NCBI GenBank assembly: GCA_016705545.1
Contig: JADIYA010000018.1
Location: 1 to 64,000, forward strand
Length of the DNA: 64,000 bases
DNA from: Flavobacteriales bacterium
GTDB lineage: Bacteria; Bacteroidota; Bacteroidia; Flavobacteriales_F; PHOS-HE28
Direction of reading: 5' to 3'
Part shown: one piece after another, positions 1 to 8,835 of the stretch
Position numbering within the stretch: position 1 is the stretch's first letter
Layout: each line of letters begins with the position of its first letter
The notes under the pieces: generated by a model
Database searches by the model: none
What the model saw: only the letters and a program-made list of their open reading frames with translations
What the model was told of the DNA's origin: nothing
Translations under genes and position numbers: made by a program

Positions 1-85
1 GCCTCGAATGCCGCTGCATGCCGCCCATGGCATGGGGGAACACGCCATCGGTGCAAAGGGCGATGTGCAATGCGCGTATGCTCAT
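1..85 (-). CDS. Glycosyltransferase family 4, N-terminal fragment (runs off left edge)
   Basis: Only the first 28 residues lie in the window. The ATG is at 85-83 and the peptide begins MSIRALHIALCTDG, followed by GGMQRHSR. A short hydrophobic beta strand followed by a GG-x-x-RH loop is the usual start of GT-B fold family 4 glycosyltransferases, which transfer sugars to a lipid-linked glycan at the cytoplasmic membrane. It begins 7 bp after the stop of the upstream epimerase gene, so the two are probably co-transcribed. The assignment is at family level only, because the catalytic domain is outside the window. Confidence 0.55.
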   Translation of the reverse strand, partial: MSIRALHIALCTDGVFPHAMGGMQRHSR

Positions 86-92
86 CCGTAGC

Positions 93-1040
93 TCAGGCGT
101 GCGCGCCCTTCCACTCCAGCAGCGGTTCGGTGAGCAGGGAGGCCACGCCCTCATCGATGCTCCAGCGCGGCTCCCAACCGGTGCGGCGCTTGAGCTTGCC
201 GACATCGGCTAGCAGGTGCATGCGCTCCACTTTCCGAACGCGGGCTTCATCCACCTCGATACTGAGCGGTTCTCCGAGCACGCGCTCAAAGGCTTGCACA
301 ACTTCCAGCACGCTGTACTCGATCCCACGGCCGATGTTGAATACTTCGCAACCGCTGAATCCGCCATCGAGCAGGGCCCCCATCGCGCGCGCCATGTCGC
401 TCGTGTGAATGAAGTCGCGCTTGGGCTCCAAATTGCCAAGGCTCAGCACACGCCGGCCTGCACGCACCTGCCGCTGGATCTCCGGGATCAGGTGCGGATT
501 GGTCTCGTTCGGCCCGAAGGCATTGAAGAAACGCCCGATGATGGTGGGGATGCCGGTGCGCAGGCAGAATTCGCTTGCGATCCGCTCGGCTGCGAGCTTG
601 GTGATGCCATAGATGTCGAGCGGGCCTGTCGGATGCTCCTCATTCACGGCGCCTTCAGCGATCGGATATACCGCTGCCGTGCTCGCCACGAATACTTGGT
701 TCACGCTGCCCGCTGTGGCACAGGCATCGAGCACGTTGATGGTGCCGTTGATGTTGATGTCCGCCGCTTCGACCGGATGCGCATTGCAATAGGGTATGAA
801 GTGGATGGCGGCCAAGTGAAGCACCTGTTGCGGGGCAGCCATCGCGATGGTCCGCTGCACCGCAGCGCGATTCCGGATATCGATGCGGAGGAAGCGTTCA
901 TCGGGCACGGGGGCCAGCGCACGAGTGCCGAAGCTCAGGTCGTCCAGCACCCACACCTCCTTGCCAGAGGCCTTCAGATGCTCGCCCAGAGCGGAGCCGA
1001 TGAATCCGGCACCGCCGGTGATGAGCACGCGTTCCACCAT
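93..1040 (-). CDS. NAD-dependent epimerase/dehydratase (extended SDR, nucleotide sugar)
   Basis: A 315-residue extended short-chain dehydrogenase that probably interconverts or dehydrates an NDP-sugar in the cytoplasm. The Rossmann motif GGAGFIG is at residues 9-15 and the catalytic YxxxK is Tyr144/Lys148, with Ser120 in the VAST strand. The open frame extends upstream to 1121, but the family normally begins just before the glycine motif, so the ATG at 1040 is chosen. A TACTTTCG box (1052-1045, minus strand) ends 4 nt before this ATG and supports it. It heads an operon with the GT4 fragment to the left. GalE-, WbpP- and RmlB-like activities cannot be separated from sequence alone. Confidence 0.85.
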   Translation of the reverse strand: MVERVLITGGAGFIGSALGEHLKASGKEVWVLDDLSFGTRALAPVPDERFLRIDIRNRAAVQRTIAMAAPQQVLHLAAIHFIPYCNAHPVEAADININGTINVLDACATAGSVNQVFVASTAAVYPIAEGAVNEEHPTGPLDIYGITKLAAERIASEFCLRTGIPTIIGRFFNAFGPNETNPHLIPEIQRQVRAGRRVLSLGNLEPKRDFIHTSDMARAMGALLDGGFSGCEVFNIGRGIEYSVLEVVQAFERVLGEPLSIEVDEARVRKVERMHLLADVGKLKRRTGWEPRWSIDEGVASLLTEPLLEWKGAHA

Positions 1041-1107
1041 GCCGCGAAAGTAGGCGGGGCGCGTGTAGCGCACCCCCTGGTGAAGCGCGGCTACTTTCGC
1101 CCGCCCC
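1041..1107. promoter_or_regulatory. Divergent promoter region with two -7 boxes placed at the start codons
   Basis: This 67-bp spacer separates the epimerase (minus) from a GT2 gene (plus). Each direction carries TACTTTCG, a one-mismatch form of the Bacteroidota -7 element TAnnTTTG: 1052-1045 on the minus strand, 4 nt before the epimerase ATG, and 1092-1099 on the plus strand, 8 nt before the GT2 ATG. The spacing predicts transcription starts at or within a few bases of each ATG, that is, leaderless or near-leaderless mRNAs. No clear -33 TTTG was found. Confidence 0.5.
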
Positions 1108-2043
1108 ATGCAGGTCAGCATCGTCCTCCCCTGCTACAATGCCGAACGGCACCTGAGCCGCTGCCTCGCGAGCCTCTTCGCGCAGACCCATCGGCCCTTG
1201 GAACTCATTGCCGTTGATGATGGCAGTTCCGACAGAACAGCTGCGCAGCTCGAAGAGGCAGCGCGCTCCGCTCCGTACCCGATGCGCGTGATCAGGCAAG
1301 CCAATGCCGGTGCATGCGCGGCGCGCAACAGAGGCCTGGAAGCAGCCAGCGGCGCGTACATCCAATTCATGGATGCCGATGATGAGATCGCACCGGACAA
1401 GATCCAGCGGCACCTCGAGCTGGCGCTGGCCAACACCGCATGCGATCTGGTGGTCGGCAGCGCGCGGATCATGAAGCCCAGCGGCGAGCTGGAGGGGCTT
1501 GATATCCTGAAGCCCGGATCGCCCGACCCTTGGATCGACCTGGCCGAGCACCGCATGGGCGGCACACCGAACAACTTCTGGAAACGGGAGGCCGTGCTCC
1601 GCGCAGGCGCTTGGGACGAGGCGATGCGCAGCAGTCAGGAGTATGACCTGATGCTGCGCATGCTGGCCTCCGGCGCCCGCGTGTGCCGCGATCCGGAACC
1701 GCGGACCACGGTGCATCTGCAAGCAGGCGGCAGTGTGAGCACCTCCGATCCTGCTGCCAAATGGCGTCGCTACATCGCGCTGCGCCTTCGGATCATCGAG
1801 CACCTGAAGGCCAACAGCCCTGATGTTGATCTGGCGCCTTTCCACCAAGTCCTCTTCGATAGCATCCGGACACTCTACCCGTTCTCACCCGAAGAGGCGG
1901 TTGATCTTTACCGCGCCCACTTGCCGCGTGCTTTCTCCCCAACGGCATCATCTGCCACGGGGAAGGGCTACCTGCTGCTGCATTCCTGCCTCGGCTTCTC
2001 GATGGCCAATCGCGTGCGCGGTTGGCTCAGCGGCCTGCGATGA
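1108..2043 (+). CDS. Glycosyltransferase family 2
   Basis: A 311-residue GT-A enzyme expected to transfer a sugar from an NDP-sugar to a growing glycan on the cytoplasmic side of the membrane. The N-terminal strand VSIVLPCYN, the nucleotide-binding VDDGSSD (36-42) and the metal-binding DADD (89-92) are all present. The C-terminal region matches that of the frameshifted GT2 at 5831-6776 (both have an YLLL-x(4)-LGF segment), so the two are paralogs. It is the only plus-strand gene in this glycan block and converges with the GT4-GT2 gene, the two coding ends overlapping by 17 bp. The ATG lies directly after a -7 box. Confidence 0.88.
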   Translation: MQVSIVLPCYNAERHLSRCLASLFAQTHRPLELIAVDDGSSDRTAAQLEEAARSAPYPMRVIRQANAGACAARNRGLEAASGAYIQFMDADDEIAPDKIQRHLELALANTACDLVVGSARIMKPSGELEGLDILKPGSPDPWIDLAEHRMGGTPNNFWKREAVLRAGAWDEAMRSSQEYDLMLRMLASGARVCRDPEPRTTVHLQAGGSVSTSDPAAKWRRYIALRLRIIEHLKANSPDVDLAPFHQVLFDSIRTLYPFSPEEAVDLYRAHLPRAFSPTASSATGKGYLLLHSCLGFSMANRVRGWLSGLR

Positions 2044-4180
2044 GCAGGCGATAGAGCAGGAGGTTCACGCCGGGCAATCGTATGGGCAGCAGGTTGTACC
2101 ACCGCGTGATGCGCAGCAGGCCGCGTTTCATGACTGGAAGCTCAGCGGTCAGCTCCGGCACCAGGAGCAGGCTCTCCAATTCGGTTAGCACCTTGGGTTC
2201 AATGCGGCCGAGCTTGGCGTATAGCAGCATCTGCAGATACGTGCGGTGTATGATGCCCGTGAGCAGTCCGGCCTTCCCGAGCCGTGCGGCATCTGCCAGG
2301 AACTTGCGGTGATAGCGAACCGCTGATTCAGCGAAGCTGGACAGCAATCGGCGTGGATCCAGCACCTTCCGCTCTTCGGCTATTCGGTAGTAGCAGTCGG
2401 GCGCCGTATCGCGCAGGCGGTAGCGCACGCCGGGCATGAGCAAGGCACGGGTATGCAGTTCCACATCCTGGTGGCGGCTGAAGGCCTCATCGAAGCCGCC
2501 CATGCGTTGAAGGAAGGCTCGATCCCAGATGGGCTGCATGGTCTGCCAAGGCAGCTTGTGCTTGAAGAAATCGGCCAGAGCGTCGCGCGTGAGCGGCACC
2601 CAGCGCTGGCCATGGTCTCCAGGCTTTTCCCGGAACACTTCCATGGTGCTCACCGCGAAATGGAGCCCACTGCCCTCCATCACGGCGATGCGCCTCTCCA
2701 TGCAGTGCCGCGCCAGTAAGTCGTCGGCATCGAGGAAGATGATGTACGCGCCTCGCGCTTTGGCAATGCCGATGTTCCGGCAATGGTTCGCACCGCGGTT
2801 CACCGCCAACGGCACAACCGAGATGCGCGGATCCATGTCAGCCATGCGCTGCAGCATCGCCACGGTCCCGTCCGTGCTGCAATCGTCCACCACGATGAGC
2901 TCCCAGCGTGGATCGGTCTGCGCCTGCACGGAGCGCACCATATCGCCGATGAAGCCCTGCTTGTTGAAGCTCGGGACGATGATGGAGACCAACGGTGCAC
3001 CGTCTGGGTACCACCCGAAGGGCGAGGGTGCCGGGATCATGGGCTCAGCGGCCATGCACGCCTTCACGAGCATGTAGTGGGCATTGAATACCTCCTTGGT
3101 GAAATGGTCCTTGGCAAAGGCCATCAAGCGGTCGACTTCATCAGCTGACGGCCGCGCCATGTTGAGCTCATCGCCCAACGCGAGCACCTGGCCCAATCCA
3201 TGTTCGCGCACCATCGCGCTGAAATCGCCGACGCCATCGGAGATCGCCACAGGCAAGCCTGCGCTCAAGTACTCGGCGAACTTGGTCGGCGAGGCCACGC
3301 GGTTGGTGATGCGTTGGTCACGCAAGAGCAGGCCCAGATCGCAATCCTGCAGGATCGCGCGCACTTGCTGATGCCTCACCCAGCGCTGGGTCACCTGCCC
3401 GGGGAAACGCGCTGTCATGCGCTCAATGACAGGGTGCTCCGTGCTGAGGAAGACCATGCGACGCTTCGGATCCTCTTGCAGCCAGGGAACAACCACCCGC
3501 TCGGCAAGCTCCAGCGATTGCCAGCCCACAGCGGTCCCTGAATACACCAGGACGGTGTCATCCGGTCCCCAGCCCAGTTCGGCCCGCAGTCCATTCCGAT
3601 GACGCTCCGGCAACGCTTCCACACTCCTTCCCAAGGTGCACGGAATCACGATCTGGCGCGTGGCTTCGTAGCCGAGCGCGCTCCGCCAATGCGCTACCAG
3701 CGCTTCGCTCACCGCCATCCGCAGATCGGCGCGCGCAACGACATCACACTCGAGCTCAACGCACTCAGCGATCAGGCGGTCGTCGTCTATGACGCGGTAT
3801 TCCTGCCATTCCGCCCCGTAAGCCGCGCGTGCATCGAAGCAGACCTCTTGCACCAGGCCGCGGTCGCGCATGCGCAGACCGAGCGCCGTGGCGAAGATCC
3901 CACGGCCGATGATCCCGGTGGGGTGCAGCCAATGGCATAGGACCCAGAGCCACACCCAGTTCACCTTCCAATTATGCTGGCGCGGCACCATGGGCAGCAC
4001 CAGGGCATCGGGCACCCGCTCGCGGATGCGCTTCCGTGAACGCAAGTACCCGCGCAACGATACGAGCGCGACCAGACGCACACGGTCGCCGCCCAAGGCG
4101 TTCAGGTGGTCCACCACATCGGTGACCTGGCTCCAATAAACGCCGCTGGGCTGATCGTTGTAGGTGAGGTAGATGATCAC
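2027..4180 (-). CDS. Two-domain glycosyltransferase: GT4 fused to GT2
   Basis: A 717-residue protein. Residues 1 to about 390 form a GT-B family 4 domain, with the donor-site segment SPTKFAEYLSAGLPVAISD typical of GT4 C-terminal halves. From about residue 395 a GT-A family 2 domain follows, with VSIIVPSFNKQG, VVDDCSTDG and LDADD. It could add two successive sugars in a glycan. No ATG fits the N-terminus; a GTG at 4180 overlaps the upstream wecB stop in a GTGA junction and gives VIIYLTYNDQ as the first strand. The open frame upstream of this GTG is inside wecB. The 4-bp junction implies translational coupling. Confidence 0.85.
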   Translation of the reverse strand: MIIYLTYNDQPSGVYWSQVTDVVDHLNALGGDRVRLVALVSLRGYLRSRKRIRERVPDALVLPMVPRQHNWKVNWVWLWVLCHWLHPTGIIGRGIFATALGLRMRDRGLVQEVCFDARAAYGAEWQEYRVIDDDRLIAECVELECDVVARADLRMAVSEALVAHWRSALGYEATRQIVIPCTLGRSVEALPERHRNGLRAELGWGPDDTVLVYSGTAVGWQSLELAERVVVPWLQEDPKRRMVFLSTEHPVIERMTARFPGQVTQRWVRHQQVRAILQDCDLGLLLRDQRITNRVASPTKFAEYLSAGLPVAISDGVGDFSAMVREHGLGQVLALGDELNMARPSADEVDRLMAFAKDHFTKEVFNAHYMLVKACMAAEPMIPAPSPFGWYPDGAPLVSIIVPSFNKQGFIGDMVRSVQAQTDPRWELIVVDDCSTDGTVAMLQRMADMDPRISVVPLAVNRGANHCRNIGIAKARGAYIIFLDADDLLARHCMERRIAVMEGSGLHFAVSTMEVFREKPGDHGQRWVPLTRDALADFFKHKLPWQTMQPIWDRAFLQRMGGFDEAFSRHQDVELHTRALLMPGVRYRLRDTAPDCYYRIAEERKVLDPRRLLSSFAESAVRYHRKFLADAARLGKAGLLTGIIHRTYLQMLLYAKLGRIEPKVLTELESLLLVPELTAELPVMKRGLLRITRWYNLLPIRLPGVNLLLYRLLIAGR

Positions 4181-5268
4181 AGCCAGCGCATGAGTGCCTC
4201 CACCGCGCGTTCGGTGGCATGGCCGTCCCAAAGGTGCGGCACCTTGCCCTTCTTGAACTCATCGCGCATGATCCGTTCCAGCGAGCGATCAAGCTCGTCG
4301 AGATTGAAGGTGATGAGTTCGTTGGTGCCCTCTGTGATGGTGATGGGTCGCTCGGTGCTAGGCCGCAAGGTGAGACAGGGGATGCCGCGGAAGGTGGTCT
4401 CCTCCTGGATGCCGCCGCTATCGGTGATCACCACGGCGCTGGTGGCCACGAGCTTCTGGAAATCGAAGTAGCCCAACGGATCGCATAAGGTGATGTCCGG
4501 CTTGCAGGCCAACCTCTCCGCAAGGCCATGCAGCTGCAGGTTCCGGGCTGTTCGCGGATGCACCGGGAACACCACCGGGAAACGATCGGCCACCATGCAG
4601 ACCAGTTCCACGACGCGAGCCAACGCTGCCGGCTCATCCACATTGCCGGGGCGGTGCATGGTGATCAGGGCGTGGCCGCTCCCGCGCAATCCGAGGCGAT
4701 GCAGCACATCGGAGCCTTGGATGCCATCATCGAAGGCCACGAGCGTGTCGATCATGGTGTTGCCCACCATGCAGATGCGCTCGGGCGAGATCCCTTCAGC
4801 AATCAGGTTCTCCGCGCCGCTTGGCTCGGTGGTGAGGAGCAAGCCGGCCATCCGATCCGTAAGGATCCGGTTCACTTCTTCCGGCATGCCCAGATCGCGG
4901 CTGCGCAAGCCGCTCTCCAAGTGCACCAGCGGAAGGTTCAGCTTATTCGCGGCGATAGCTGCGGCCAAGGTGCTGTCCACATCGCCCACCACCATCACGG
5001 CATCGGGGCGCGCTTCCTGCATGACCGGCTCCAGCGCGAGGATCAGATGGCCCATGCGCGCGGCCGGAGTCCCCTCCGGAACGGATAGCATCCGATCCGG
5101 CCGTAAGCCGAATTGATCGAAGAACACGGTGCTCATGCGGTCATCAGCATGCTGGCCGGTATGCACGAGCTGGATGCTAAGCCCACCATACCGGCGCGCC
5201 ACCTCCTTGAGACGCGTGACCTTCATGAAATTGGGGCGTGTGCCCACAACGACCATCAAATGCTTCAT
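4177..5268 (-). CDS. wecB: UDP-N-acetylglucosamine 2-epimerase (non-hydrolysing)
   Basis: A 363-residue enzyme that interconverts UDP-GlcNAc and UDP-ManNAc, supplying ManNAc-type residues for surface glycans. The family hallmarks are present: N-terminal VVGTRPNFMK, HTGQHADDRMS, VVGDVDSTLAAA, HRPGNVD and the UDP-binding TDSGGIQEE loop. Length matches the family (about 360-380). It overlaps the acetyltransferase gene upstream (ATGA) and the GT4-GT2 gene downstream (GTGA), so it sits mid-operon. The ManNAc it makes may feed one of the adjacent glycosyltransferases. No disruption is visible. Confidence 0.93.
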   Translation of the reverse strand: MKHLMVVVGTRPNFMKVTRLKEVARRYGGLSIQLVHTGQHADDRMSTVFFDQFGLRPDRMLSVPEGTPAARMGHLILALEPVMQEARPDAVMVVGDVDSTLAAAIAANKLNLPLVHLESGLRSRDLGMPEEVNRILTDRMAGLLLTTEPSGAENLIAEGISPERICMVGNTMIDTLVAFDDGIQGSDVLHRLGLRGSGHALITMHRPGNVDEPAALARVVELVCMVADRFPVVFPVHPRTARNLQLHGLAERLACKPDITLCDPLGYFDFQKLVATSAVVITDSGGIQEETTFRGIPCLTLRPSTERPITITEGTNELITFNLDELDRSLERIMRDEFKKGKVPHLWDGHATERAVEALMRWL

Positions 5269-5834
5269 GATGCTGCACGCGTGGCGATGATGTACTGGTC
5301 GCTCGGCGTGTCACTGATCTTCTTGGCCGGAGCGCCGGCGATGGTGATGCGCCCTTCGGGGAATGAGGTGTTCACCACGCTGTTGGCACCCACCACCAGA
5401 TTCGGCCCAAGCACCGCATCGCCGAAGATCTTGGCTCCGGGGCCGATGTAGCAGTTGTCGCCGATGCGCGGAGCAGGTTCTGGTGGTGGTCCCGGACGCG
5501 TTCCGATCACCACATCGACATGGATGCGGCAGTTCGCACCGATGCGTGCATCAGGATGAACGATGATGGTGCCGCGGTGCGCGATGGAAAGCCCGGGCCC
5601 GAAAGTGTTCAAGGGAATCTCGAATCCGCAGCGCACGCTCTGCCGGTGCAAACGCCAGCTCCAATAGCGGCGCAGCCACGTGTTGGCTCCGGTGTTGTGC
5701 AGGTATTCGACCTTGCGCAACAGGCGCTGGAACCGCCACACCTCATCGTAGCGCGTGGGCCATGCGCCTGCTCGCCGCAGGCCGATGCGATCCGCTTCGA
5801 GGTAATGGATGAGGTCCTGTCGCGATCGGATCAT
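5265..5834 (-). CDS. Serine acetyltransferase-like hexapeptide-repeat acyltransferase
   Basis: A 189-residue protein with a left-handed beta-helix C-terminal half. The repeats include GPGLSIAHRGTIIV, RIGDNCYIGPGAKI and VVGANSVVNTSF, with the conserved His in SIAHRG. The layout resembles CysE-type acetyltransferases that lack the long N-terminal domain of true CysE. Placed between wecB and a GT2 inside a glycan operon, it more likely O- or N-acetylates a sugar residue than serves cysteine synthesis. It is joined by 4-bp ATGA overlaps on both sides. Confidence 0.8.
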   Translation of the reverse strand: MIRSRQDLIHYLEADRIGLRRAGAWPTRYDEVWRFQRLLRKVEYLHNTGANTWLRRYWSWRLHRQSVRCGFEIPLNTFGPGLSIAHRGTIIVHPDARIGANCRIHVDVVIGTRPGPPPEPAPRIGDNCYIGPGAKIFGDAVLGPNLVVGANSVVNTSFPEGRITIAGAPAKKISDTPSDQYIIATRAAS

Positions 5835-6776
5835 CGGCCAATCAATGCGTCCTTGATGCCCGCCAGTCGTTCAGCCCAGCGGAATCCCAGCATTCGGAAC
5901 AGGAGCAGGTAGTTCGCAGAAGTGGCGCGGCTGGCCTCAGGCACGAATCCTTGAGGAAGCAATCGATCGAAGGCTTCGAAAGCGGCGCGCCGGTCATGCG
6001 CCGAAAGTACGCGGATGGCGCATGAAGAGGTATTGGTCGGCAGCGGCGATAGCGGCCGCATGGGCCCCGGGGCCGATCGCGACCAGATGATCACGCATGG
6101 CGCGGCGCAGCTCGATGTACCGCAGCCAATTCGCCTGCTCATCGGTGCGGCTGATGGAGCCGCGCGCACGCTTGAGCACCTCGCAGCCCGGCTCCATGTC
6201 CCAAGCGATCACCGCATCGCGCTTCAGCATGCGGAAGAGCAGCTCGTAATCCTGGCTGCTTCGCAGGCCCTTATCCCAGCCGCCCGCATCGAGCACGGCT
6301 TGCCGCCGGAAAAGATTGGCGCTGGTGGTGCCGATGCGCGTTCGCACGAGCGCCATCCACGGATCGCCCCCGAGTGGCCGAACCTCCTCATCGATCCGCC
6401 CATCCTCATACCGGTTGATGTAGGCCCCAGCGACCGCATCGGCCTTGTCGCGCTGCGCGATGGCCAGTTGCCGGAGGATCTTCCCGGGACGCAGCGCATC
6501 ATCGGCGTCGAGGAACTGCACCCATTCGGCATCGGTGGCGGCCAGACCGGCATTGCGTGCCGCACAGGCACCGCTGCGCTTGGTCAATGCGATCACGCGC
6601 AACTTCACGTAAGCGTCGCTCGAAATGGCGCGCAAGGCCTCCAGTGTTCCATCCTCGCTCGCGTCATCCACCGCGATCACCTCCAGCCCGGCGATGCCCT
6701 GATCGCGCACGGAAGCGATGGCGCGCGGCACGAGTGCGGCCACGTTATGGCAGGGTATCACCACGGCGGCCTTCAT
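5831..6776 (-). CDS. Glycosyltransferase family 2 (single frameshift near 6017)
   Basis: The frame from 6776 encodes a GT2 with VVIPCHN, VDDASED and LDADD, then stops early at 5994. The missing C-terminus continues in another frame to 5831, ending in an YLLLFRMLGF segment that matches the paralog at 1108-2043. Deleting one base at the GG of 6017-6018 restores a continuous protein of about 314 residues, so a one-base homopolymer insertion explains the break. The stop at 5831 overlaps the acyltransferase start (ATGA). Upstream, TACTTTGC ends 4 nt before the ATG. A real pseudogene cannot be excluded. Confidence 0.8.
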
Positions 6777-6791
6777 GCTCGCAAAGTAGAA

Positions 6792-7808
6792 CTACCGGAT
6801 GCGCTCGGTCCTCGGTTCGTAGCGCTTGCCCTTCAGCACCGATGAGAGAAGGTAGCGCCACTTGGCCAAGGTGGGCTGGTGATCGCGAAGGAGATAGGCC
6901 ATCACAGCGGCAGTCCCGAAGCGCGGCATCTGGTAACCGAGATCGTTCCAAGCACGCTGGACCGCGCTTTCGATCGCCTCGCTGGTGGAGATGCGCTGCT
7001 CCTTCGCTTGGACCTCAAGCGCCCGCAGGTAGTGTTTCAGCGTGCCGATGTCGCCAGCGCGCAGGGGTTCTGGAAAGGCACCGGCGACCGGCAGATGCCA
7101 GCGGAGCTCCTCGTCGCCATGCGGAAGGCCATGGAACTTGAGCACGGCACGGAACACGCGACGAAGGCCCGGTAAGGGGTCACGCGCGGCACTCACGTTC
7201 TGCGCGCCCAATCGGTAGCGCACCAGCGGCACTGTCAGGTTCTCGACATGCGTTACGGCAAGCAGCCGGAGCTGGAAAAGCCAATCCTCACCATAGCGCG
7301 GCCACTCATCATCGTAGCGGATGCCGTTCTCCAGGAGCGTGCTGCGCCGGTAGATGGCCGTGGGCTGGAAGATGGGGATGCGGAAGAGCGACTCCGCTCG
7401 GCATTGCTGATCGTGCTGGGGGGAACGCCGAAGGACGCCCGGTTCATGCAACAACTCCATCCATGTGCCGCTGGCGCCCACCTCCGCGTTCATGTCCATG
7501 AATCGCACCTGCTGCTGCAAGCGTTCGGGATGCAGCACGTCATCGGCATCGGCGCGCGCGATGTACTCGCCGACCGCGGCATCGTGCCCGCGCTGCGCGG
7601 CACCGGCCGGACCCAGATTGCGATCAAGGGCGATGATGCGGATGCGCGGATCGGAATAGGAGCGCAGTATGGCGAGGCTGTCATCCGTGGAGCGGTCATC
7701 AACGGCGATCAGCTCGAAATCCTGAAAGGACTGCGCCAAGACGCTGTCGATGCACTCACGGAGCCAAGGCGCCTTGTTGAAGACCGGTATGACGACTGAA
7801 AGCCTCAT
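6792..7808 (-). CDS. Glycosyltransferase family 2
   Basis: A 338-residue GT-A enzyme. The ATG at 7808 gives MRLSVVIPVFNKAPW, the standard GT2 first strand; the frame is open to 7865 but the extra residues do not resemble a domain. VDDRSTD and ADADD provide the nucleotide and metal sites, and the later GEDW is the acceptor-side acidic motif. It is clearly paralogous to the next gene (7834-8835), sharing GPAGAAQR and the YGEDW/IGEDW region, which suggests tandem duplication. The donor and acceptor are not predictable. Confidence 0.87.
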   Translation of the reverse strand: MRLSVVIPVFNKAPWLRECIDSVLAQSFQDFELIAVDDRSTDDSLAILRSYSDPRIRIIALDRNLGPAGAAQRGHDAAVGEYIARADADDVLHPERLQQQVRFMDMNAEVGASGTWMELLHEPGVLRRSPQHDQQCRAESLFRIPIFQPTAIYRRSTLLENGIRYDDEWPRYGEDWLFQLRLLAVTHVENLTVPLVRYRLGAQNVSAARDPLPGLRRVFRAVLKFHGLPHGDEELRWHLPVAGAFPEPLRAGDIGTLKHYLRALEVQAKEQRISTSEAIESAVQRAWNDLGYQMPRFGTAAVMAYLLRDHQPTLAKWRYLLSSVLKGKRYEPRTERIR

Positions 7809-7833
7809 GATTCGGCAAGACCCTGATCGCTGG

Positions 7834-8835
7834 TCATGACCCTTTGCCGATGAACCTTCCGACAAGGCTCTTGAACAAGTAGCTCAGGCGCGCGGGGTTC
7901 CGATGCTCGCTGAGCATGTAATGCGTGAGTGCCAAACGGGCATCGTCAGTAACGAGCGCGAAGAAGACATCGTTCCATGCGCGCTCCAGGCGCTTGTCGA
8001 AGGCAGCAGCCGGGAACAGGTGCCGTGCCTCATTCATCGCACGCAGATCCGTGAGCCATTGCTTGAACCCGATCAACCTGGCGCGCGTGGGCGACTGCTT
8101 GAAGGAACGGAGCCCCATCAGGTGCGATTCCAGCTGGCGATCCGTGAAAGGCACGTCGAGGTTCTTGAACACATGCCGGAGTATGGTCTCGCGGTATGTC
8201 GCCCGCCTGTGGCCATGGCTGCTGTTCTGCTCCCCGCGCCGGTAGAGGATCAACGGTTCATCGATGTTGTCGAAACCGGCATGGGCGATGAGCTTTGACC
8301 AGAGGATCCAATCCTCCCCGATCCGCGGCCAATCGTCCTCGAAGCGCACAGCATGGTCGCGGAGCGTGCGCGTGCGCATGATGCTGGCGGGCTGCGCGAT
8401 AGGATTGCCGAAGAGCACCTCGGCGCGGCATTGGTCCATTCCGACCGGGAAACGCCACAGGTCGGTTTCGGCGCCGAAGAGCTGCAGATGACCACCACTG
8501 GCGCCCACCAGCGGATTGGCATCCATGAAGGCGACCTGCTTCTCGAAGCGGCCCGGCAGGCAGATATCGTCGGCATCCACCCTGATCATGTATTCGCCCT
8601 GGGCCAGGTCCATGGCCCGTTGCGCAGCGCCGGCAGGCCCGAGGTTGCGCTCGCATTGGACCACCCGCAAGCGAGGGTCGCGGATCTCGGAGAGCACGGC
8701 CATGCTGTTGTCCGTGCTGCGGTCATCGGCCACGATGACCTCGAAATCGCTGTACGATTGCGATAAGATGCTCTCGAAGCACTCTTTGATGTAAGGCGCC
8801 TTGTTGTAGAGCGGTATGACCACGCTGACCCTCAT
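7834..8835 (-). CDS. Glycosyltransferase family 2
   Basis: A 333-residue GT2 starting MRVSVVIPLYNKAPY at 8835. ADDRSTD, VDADD and IGEDW motifs are intact. The stop of the GT2 upstream in the operon (8832) overlaps this start in an ATGA junction. It is a close paralog of 6792-7808 along the whole length; the C-terminal third is more divergent, which is where acceptor specificity usually resides. Cytoplasmic or membrane-associated glycan assembly is inferred from context. Confidence 0.87.
   Translation of the reverse strand: MRVSVVIPLYNKAPYIKECFESILSQSYSDFEVIVADDRSTDNSMAVLSEIRDPRLRVVQCERNLGPAGAAQRAMDLAQGEYMIRVDADDICLPGRFEKQVAFMDANPLVGASGGHLQLFGAETDLWRFPVGMDQCRAEVLFGNPIAQPASIMRTRTLRDHAVRFEDDWPRIGEDWILWSKLIAHAGFDNIDEPLILYRRGEQNSSHGHRRATYRETILRHVFKNLDVPFTDRQLESHLMGLRSFKQSPTRARLIGFKQWLTDLRAMNEARHLFPAAAFDKRLERAWNDVFFALVTDDARLALTHYMLSEHRNPARLSYLFKSLVGRFIGKGS

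Noticed and set aside
898..1848. A 316-residue minus-strand open frame over the epimerase start and GT2
   Set aside because: Overlaps two recognised genes and lacks any family motif.
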